Source: Propioniciclava soli (GTDB lineage: Bacteria > Actinomycetota > Actinomycetes > Propionibacteriales > Propionibacteriaceae). Taken from it: 64,000 nucleotides of DNA. The first letter of the stretch is position 1. Every line of letters starts with the position of its first letter. Below are positions 60,788-64,000 of the stretch, one piece after another. The notes beneath the pieces are model-generated. The model was not told the origin of the DNA and ran no database searches. It saw nothing but the letters and a program-made list of their open reading frames with translations. The DNA lies in NCBI RefSeq assembly GCF_014858005.1, contig NZ_JACYOT010000004.1:1-64000 (forward strand), read 5' to 3'. Made by a program: the position numbers and the translations under genes.

Positions 60788-62248
60788 TCAGTGTGTGTCG
60801 ACGGCCTCCACCTCGGAGCGGTCGCCGCTCCACACCGTGTGGAACGTGCCCTCGGTGTCGATGCGGCGGTAGGTGTGGGAGCCGAAGAAGTCGCGCAGCC
60901 CCTGGGTGAGCGCGGCGTTCGTCCGCTCGGCCCGGACGAGGTCGTAGTACGACAACGCCGAGCTGAAGCCCGGGATCGGCACGCCGGCCTCGGTGGCCCG
61001 CGCCACCACGCGCCGCCAGGACGGGTTGGCCTCGGCGAGCATGGCCTTGATGGAGGGGGCCTCCAGCAGCGTCTCGAGGTCGTTGGCCGCGTACTCGTTG
61101 CTGATGCGGTCGAGCAGCTTGGCGCGGATGATGCAGCCGGCGCGCCAGATGCGGGCGCACGCGGCCACGTCGATGTCCCAGCCGTACTCCACCGCGGCCA
61201 CCTTGATGAGGTGCAGGCCCTGGGCGTAGGCGATGACCTTCGCGCACCACAGCGCCTGGCGGACGTCCTCGACGAACGCGGCCCGGTCCTCGACGGTCAC
61301 GGTGCCGTCCGGGCCCTCCAACGCGGCACGGGCGGCCTTGCGCAGCTCGGGCGAGCTGGACGCCGCCCGCGCGAACACGGCCTCGGCGATGGAGGCGGCC
61401 GGGACGCCGAGGGTCAGCGACTCCTGGACGGTCCACGTGCCGGTGCCCTTCATGCCGGCCGCGTCGACGATGACGTCGACCAGTGGCTTGCCGGTGCGGG
61501 CGTCGGTCTGGCGGAGGACCTCCGAGGTGATCTCGATGAGGAAGCTGTCGAGGTCGCCGGTGTTCCACTCGGCAAAGACGTCGGCGGCTTCGGCGGCCGA
61601 CAGGCCGGCGCCCGCGAGCAGGTCGTAGGCCTCACCGATGAACTGCATGTCGGCGTACTCGATGCCGTTGTGGACCATCTTCACGAAGTGTCCCGCGCCG
61701 TCGGTGCCGATGTAGGTGCAGCAGGGCTCGTCACCGTTCGGGCCGGGCACCTTGGCCGAGATGTCCTCGAGCATCGACCCGACGTAGGTGTAGCTGTGCT
61801 CCGAGCCGCCCGGCATGATCGAGGGACCCTCGAGCGCGCCCGTCTCGCCGCCGGAGATGCCCGCGCCGACGAAGTGCAGGTCGTGGGCGCGCAGCTTCTC
61901 CTCGCGCCGGCGGGTGTCCTGGAAGAACGCGTTGCCGCCGTCGACGACGATGTCGCCGGGCTCGAGCAGGGGGATGAGGGTGTCGATGGTGGCGTCGGTG
62001 CCGGCGCCGGCCTTGACCATGATGATGATGCGGCGCGGCTTCTCCAGTGAGTCCACGAACTCCTCGACGGTCTGCGACGCGATGAAGTGGCCCTCCGGGT
62101 GGGCCGTCAGCACGGCCTCCGTCTTGGCCCAGGTGCGGTTGAAGATGGCCGTGCGATACCCGTGGTTGGCGAAGTTGCGGGCCAGGTTGGAGCCCATGAC
62201 GGCCATGCCGACCACGCCGATCTGCGCGCTTGAGGTCTTCTCGCTCAT
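60788..62248 (-). CDS. gnd: 6-phosphogluconate dehydrogenase, decarboxylating
   Basis: This 486-residue enzyme of the pentose-phosphate pathway converts 6-phosphogluconate to ribulose-5-phosphate. NADP-binding motif GVVGMAVMGSNLARNFANHGY, the 6PGDH signature GGNAFFQDTRRR..., substrate-binding GGETGALEGPSIMPGG and the catalytic lysine in GHFVKMVHNGIEY are intact. Start 62248 matches the usual start. Confidence 0.95.
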   Translation of the reverse strand: MSEKTSSAQIGVVGMAVMGSNLARNFANHGYRTAIFNRTWAKTEAVLTAHPEGHFIASQTVEEFVDSLEKPRRIIIMVKAGAGTDATIDTLIPLLEPGDIVVDGGNAFFQDTRRREEKLRAHDLHFVGAGISGGETGALEGPSIMPGGSEHSYTYVGSMLEDISAKVPGPNGDEPCCTYIGTDGAGHFVKMVHNGIEYADMQFIGEAYDLLAGAGLSAAEAADVFAEWNTGDLDSFLIEITSEVLRQTDARTGKPLVDVIVDAAGMKGTGTWTVQESLTLGVPAASIAEAVFARAASSSPELRKAARAALEGPDGTVTVEDRAAFVEDVRQALWCAKVIAYAQGLHLIKVAAVEYGWDIDVAACARIWRAGCIIRAKLLDRISNEYAANDLETLLEAPSIKAMLAEANPSWRRVVARATEAGVPIPGFSSALSYYDLVRAERTNAALTQGLRDFFGSHTYRRIDTEGTFHTVWSGDRSEVEAVDTH

Positions 62249-62413
62249 GGTGGTGGTGATCCCTTCGTTGGTGTACCCCGCCCATCTTGCCGCACCCGTG
62301 TGGCCCGCGGGCACGCGATTTCCTTCCCTTGCACGGCTTCCTTCCCTGCCACGGCGACGCGCGCCAAGCCCTGCCAACCCCTGCCAACCCCTGCGCAACG
62401 CGCCGGGGCGGGG

Positions 62414-62420
62414 TAAGAAT
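62414..62420 (+). promoter_or_regulatory. uxaC -10 element, leaderless start
   Basis: TAAGAAT at 62414-62420 ends six bases before ATG 62427, and no ribosome site lies between. Confidence 0.5.
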
Positions 62421-62426
62421 GGGCCC

Positions 62427-63845
62427 ATGACAGCGCCGTTGACCCTGAACCCGGACCGCCTGTTCCCCGCCGAGCCGCAGACCCGCGCGGTCGCCCGGCG
62501 CTTGTACGACCAGGTGAAGGACCTCCCGATCGTCTCCCCGCACGGGCACGTCCCGCCCGTGTGGATCGCCGACGACGTCCCCTTCTCGGACCCGACCAGC
62601 CTGCTGCTGAGCCCCGACCACTACGTCAACCGGATCATGCACGGCCAGGGTGTCGACCTCGCCGACCTCGGCGTCCCGCCGGGCCGCGACGGCTTCACCG
62701 CCGAGCAGGCGCGCAACGCGTGGCGGATCTTCTGCGAGCACTGGCACCTGTACCGCGGCACGCCGATGAAGTTCTGGATGGAGTCGGAGCTCGTCGACAT
62801 CTTCGGCGTCGACGTGCGGCCGTCCGCCGAGACGGCCGACCAGATCTACGACGCCATCTCCGCCAAGCTCGCGACGGACGCGTTCCGCCCCCGGGCGCTG
62901 ATGGACACCTTCAACATCACGTTTATCGCGACCACCGACGACCCGCTGGACGACCTCTCCCACCACGCGAAGATCCGCGACGACGCGTCGTTCACGCGCG
63001 AGGTCCGCCCCACCTTCCGACCGGACAAGTACCTCGAGCCCGGCCGCGAGGGCTGGGGAGACCTGATGGACGCCCTCGCCGCCGCCACGGGAGAGGACAC
63101 GGGCACGTTCGCCGGCTGGGTCGCCGCGATGGAGAACCGGCGCGCCTTCTTCAAGGAGAACGGGGCGGTCTCGACCGATCACGCCCACACCGACATGTAC
63201 ATGGCCCCGCTCGACGATGCCGAGGCGGTCTATGCCCGGGCGCGCCGCGGTGAGGCGTCTCCCGAGGAGAACCTGGCGCTGCGTCGGGCCTTCATGTTCG
63301 AGCAGTGCCGCATGGCGTCCGAGGACGGCCTGGTGCTGACCTACCACGCCGCCGTGCACCGCAACCACCACCAGCCGACGTTCGAGCGGTTCGGCGCCGA
63401 CGTGGGTGGCGACATCCCGATGGCGTACAACGTGGTGGAGCCGCTGGAGCCGGTGCTCAACGCCTTCGGCACCCACCCGAACTTCCGAATCGTGCTGTTC
63501 GGCATGGACGAGACGGTCTACAGCCGCGAGATCGGCCCGCTGGCCGGGTTCTACCCCTCCGTGTACGTGGGCGTGCCGTGGTGGTTCATCGACGCCCCCG
63601 ACGCGATCCGCCGCTGGCGCAAGGCGGTCACCGAGTACGGCACGTTCTACAAGAGCTCCGGGTTCATCGACGACACGCGTGCGTTCCTGTCCATTCCGGC
63701 GCGCCACGACATGTCGCGGCGCCTGGACGCAGTCCACCTCGCGGAGCTGGTGGTCGAGCACCGGCTGGAGATCGACGAGGCCGAGGAGGTCGTCCACACC
63801 CTGGTCGCCGACCAGGCGCGGGAAGTCTTCAAGATCGACGGCTGA
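62427..63845 (+). CDS. uxaC: Uronate isomerase
   Basis: This 472-residue enzyme isomerises glucuronate and galacturonate to fructuronate and tagaturonate. The amidohydrolase-like motif SPHGHVPP carries metal-binding histidines, and HWHLYRGTPMKFWMESELVDIFG, MDTFNITFIATTDDPLDDL and TYHAAVHRNHH are family blocks. It is followed by a LacI-type regulator, which may control uronate use. Confidence 0.93.
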   Translation: MTAPLTLNPDRLFPAEPQTRAVARRLYDQVKDLPIVSPHGHVPPVWIADDVPFSDPTSLLLSPDHYVNRIMHGQGVDLADLGVPPGRDGFTAEQARNAWRIFCEHWHLYRGTPMKFWMESELVDIFGVDVRPSAETADQIYDAISAKLATDAFRPRALMDTFNITFIATTDDPLDDLSHHAKIRDDASFTREVRPTFRPDKYLEPGREGWGDLMDALAAATGEDTGTFAGWVAAMENRRAFFKENGAVSTDHAHTDMYMAPLDDAEAVYARARRGEASPEENLALRRAFMFEQCRMASEDGLVLTYHAAVHRNHHQPTFERFGADVGGDIPMAYNVVEPLEPVLNAFGTHPNFRIVLFGMDETVYSREIGPLAGFYPSVYVGVPWWFIDAPDAIRRWRKAVTEYGTFYKSSGFIDDTRAFLSIPARHDMSRRLDAVHLAELVVEHRLEIDEAEEVVHTLVADQAREVFKIDG

Positions 63846-63894
63846 ACCGCCGTTCGCCCGAGCGTGGGGAGGCCTTTGTTATAGGCTCGGCCCC

Positions 63895-64000
63895 ATGGCC
63901 AGCGACGCAGCGGGGGGTTCGGACGCCACGATCTACGACGTGGCCCGGGTCGCCGGGGTCAGTCCGTCGACCGTGTCCCGGGCGTTCTCGCGCCCGGGAC
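63895..64000 (+). CDS. LacI-family regulator, 5' end only
   Basis: The first 35 codons are seen before the window ends. ATIYDVARVAGVSPSTVSRAF is the LacI headpiece helix-turn-helix. TAGGCT (63882-63887) ends seven bases before the ATG, so it is probably leaderless. It follows uxaC and may regulate uronate catabolism. Confidence 0.85.
   Translation, partial: MASDAAGGSDATIYDVARVAGVSPSTVSRAFSRPG

Overview
The window is high-GC actinobacterial DNA. The chromosomal genes on the right (orn, ppk2, paired dynamin-like GTPases, gnd, uxaC, ettA), the leaderless starts and a DnaA box of the actinobacterial type suggest the Propionibacteriaceae or a near relative. That placement is an inference, because no rRNA is present.

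Positions 1-7602 hold accessory genes: a DUF1345 membrane protein, an ABC exporter followed by a two-component system (a typical drug- or peptide-stress module), a small membrane protein, and an AraC-type regulator broken by an IS256-family element. The IS has 29-bp imperfect ends and an 8-bp target duplication, and its own transposase carries an in-frame TAG. Two operator-like sites with the same layout (TGACAAAYGTCAT plus two TGAC half-sites) flank the exporter/two-component block.

Positions 7603-40003 are the backbone of an integrative and conjugative element (ICE). In order it encodes an ArdC-like antirestriction/metallopeptidase protein, a primase-polymerase, a DUF2637 membrane protein with an HTH tail, a ParB-like protein, and a type IV secretion set (TcpC/VirB8-like protein, M23 hydrolase, DUF6112-like proteins, VirB6-like protein, SCO6880-like protein, VirB4 and VirD4). 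Ssb, a DUF4913 protein and a large serine integrase complete it. The integrase ends inside the 3' end of a tRNA-His gene, which marks the right junction. No relaxase and no left attachment site are visible, so the element probably continues past position 1.

Between virB4 and the next ICE gene lies a 12.3-kb island (about 22160-34499) bounded by the direct repeat ACGATTCGG. It carries arsenic genes (arsN1, arsR, an ArsO-like flavoprotein, arsC, an ArsR-ArsC fusion, acr3, trxA, trxB) and cadmium/lead genes (cmtR, a P1B ATPase, a thioredoxin-like protein). A three-gene recombinase operon lies at its right end: a tyrosine recombinase, an HTH protein, and a 582-residue protein with eight CxxC knuckles and a degenerate tyrosine-recombinase C-terminus. 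Gene sizes and cargo recall Tn554 transposons, so I interpret the island as a Tn554-like element nested in the ICE. This is the most interesting part of the window.

Positions 40004-64000 are ordinary chromosome: tRNA-His, orn, ppk2, an MFS exporter, tRNA-Arg, a PrsW protease, two GTPases, a dicarboxylate transporter, an ssb paralog, ettA, a large FAD/Fe-S dehydrogenase, a marR-fadD-thioesterase-aroE group, a baeRF-type protein, a 49-residue acidic protein, gnd, uxaC and the start of a LacI-family regulator.
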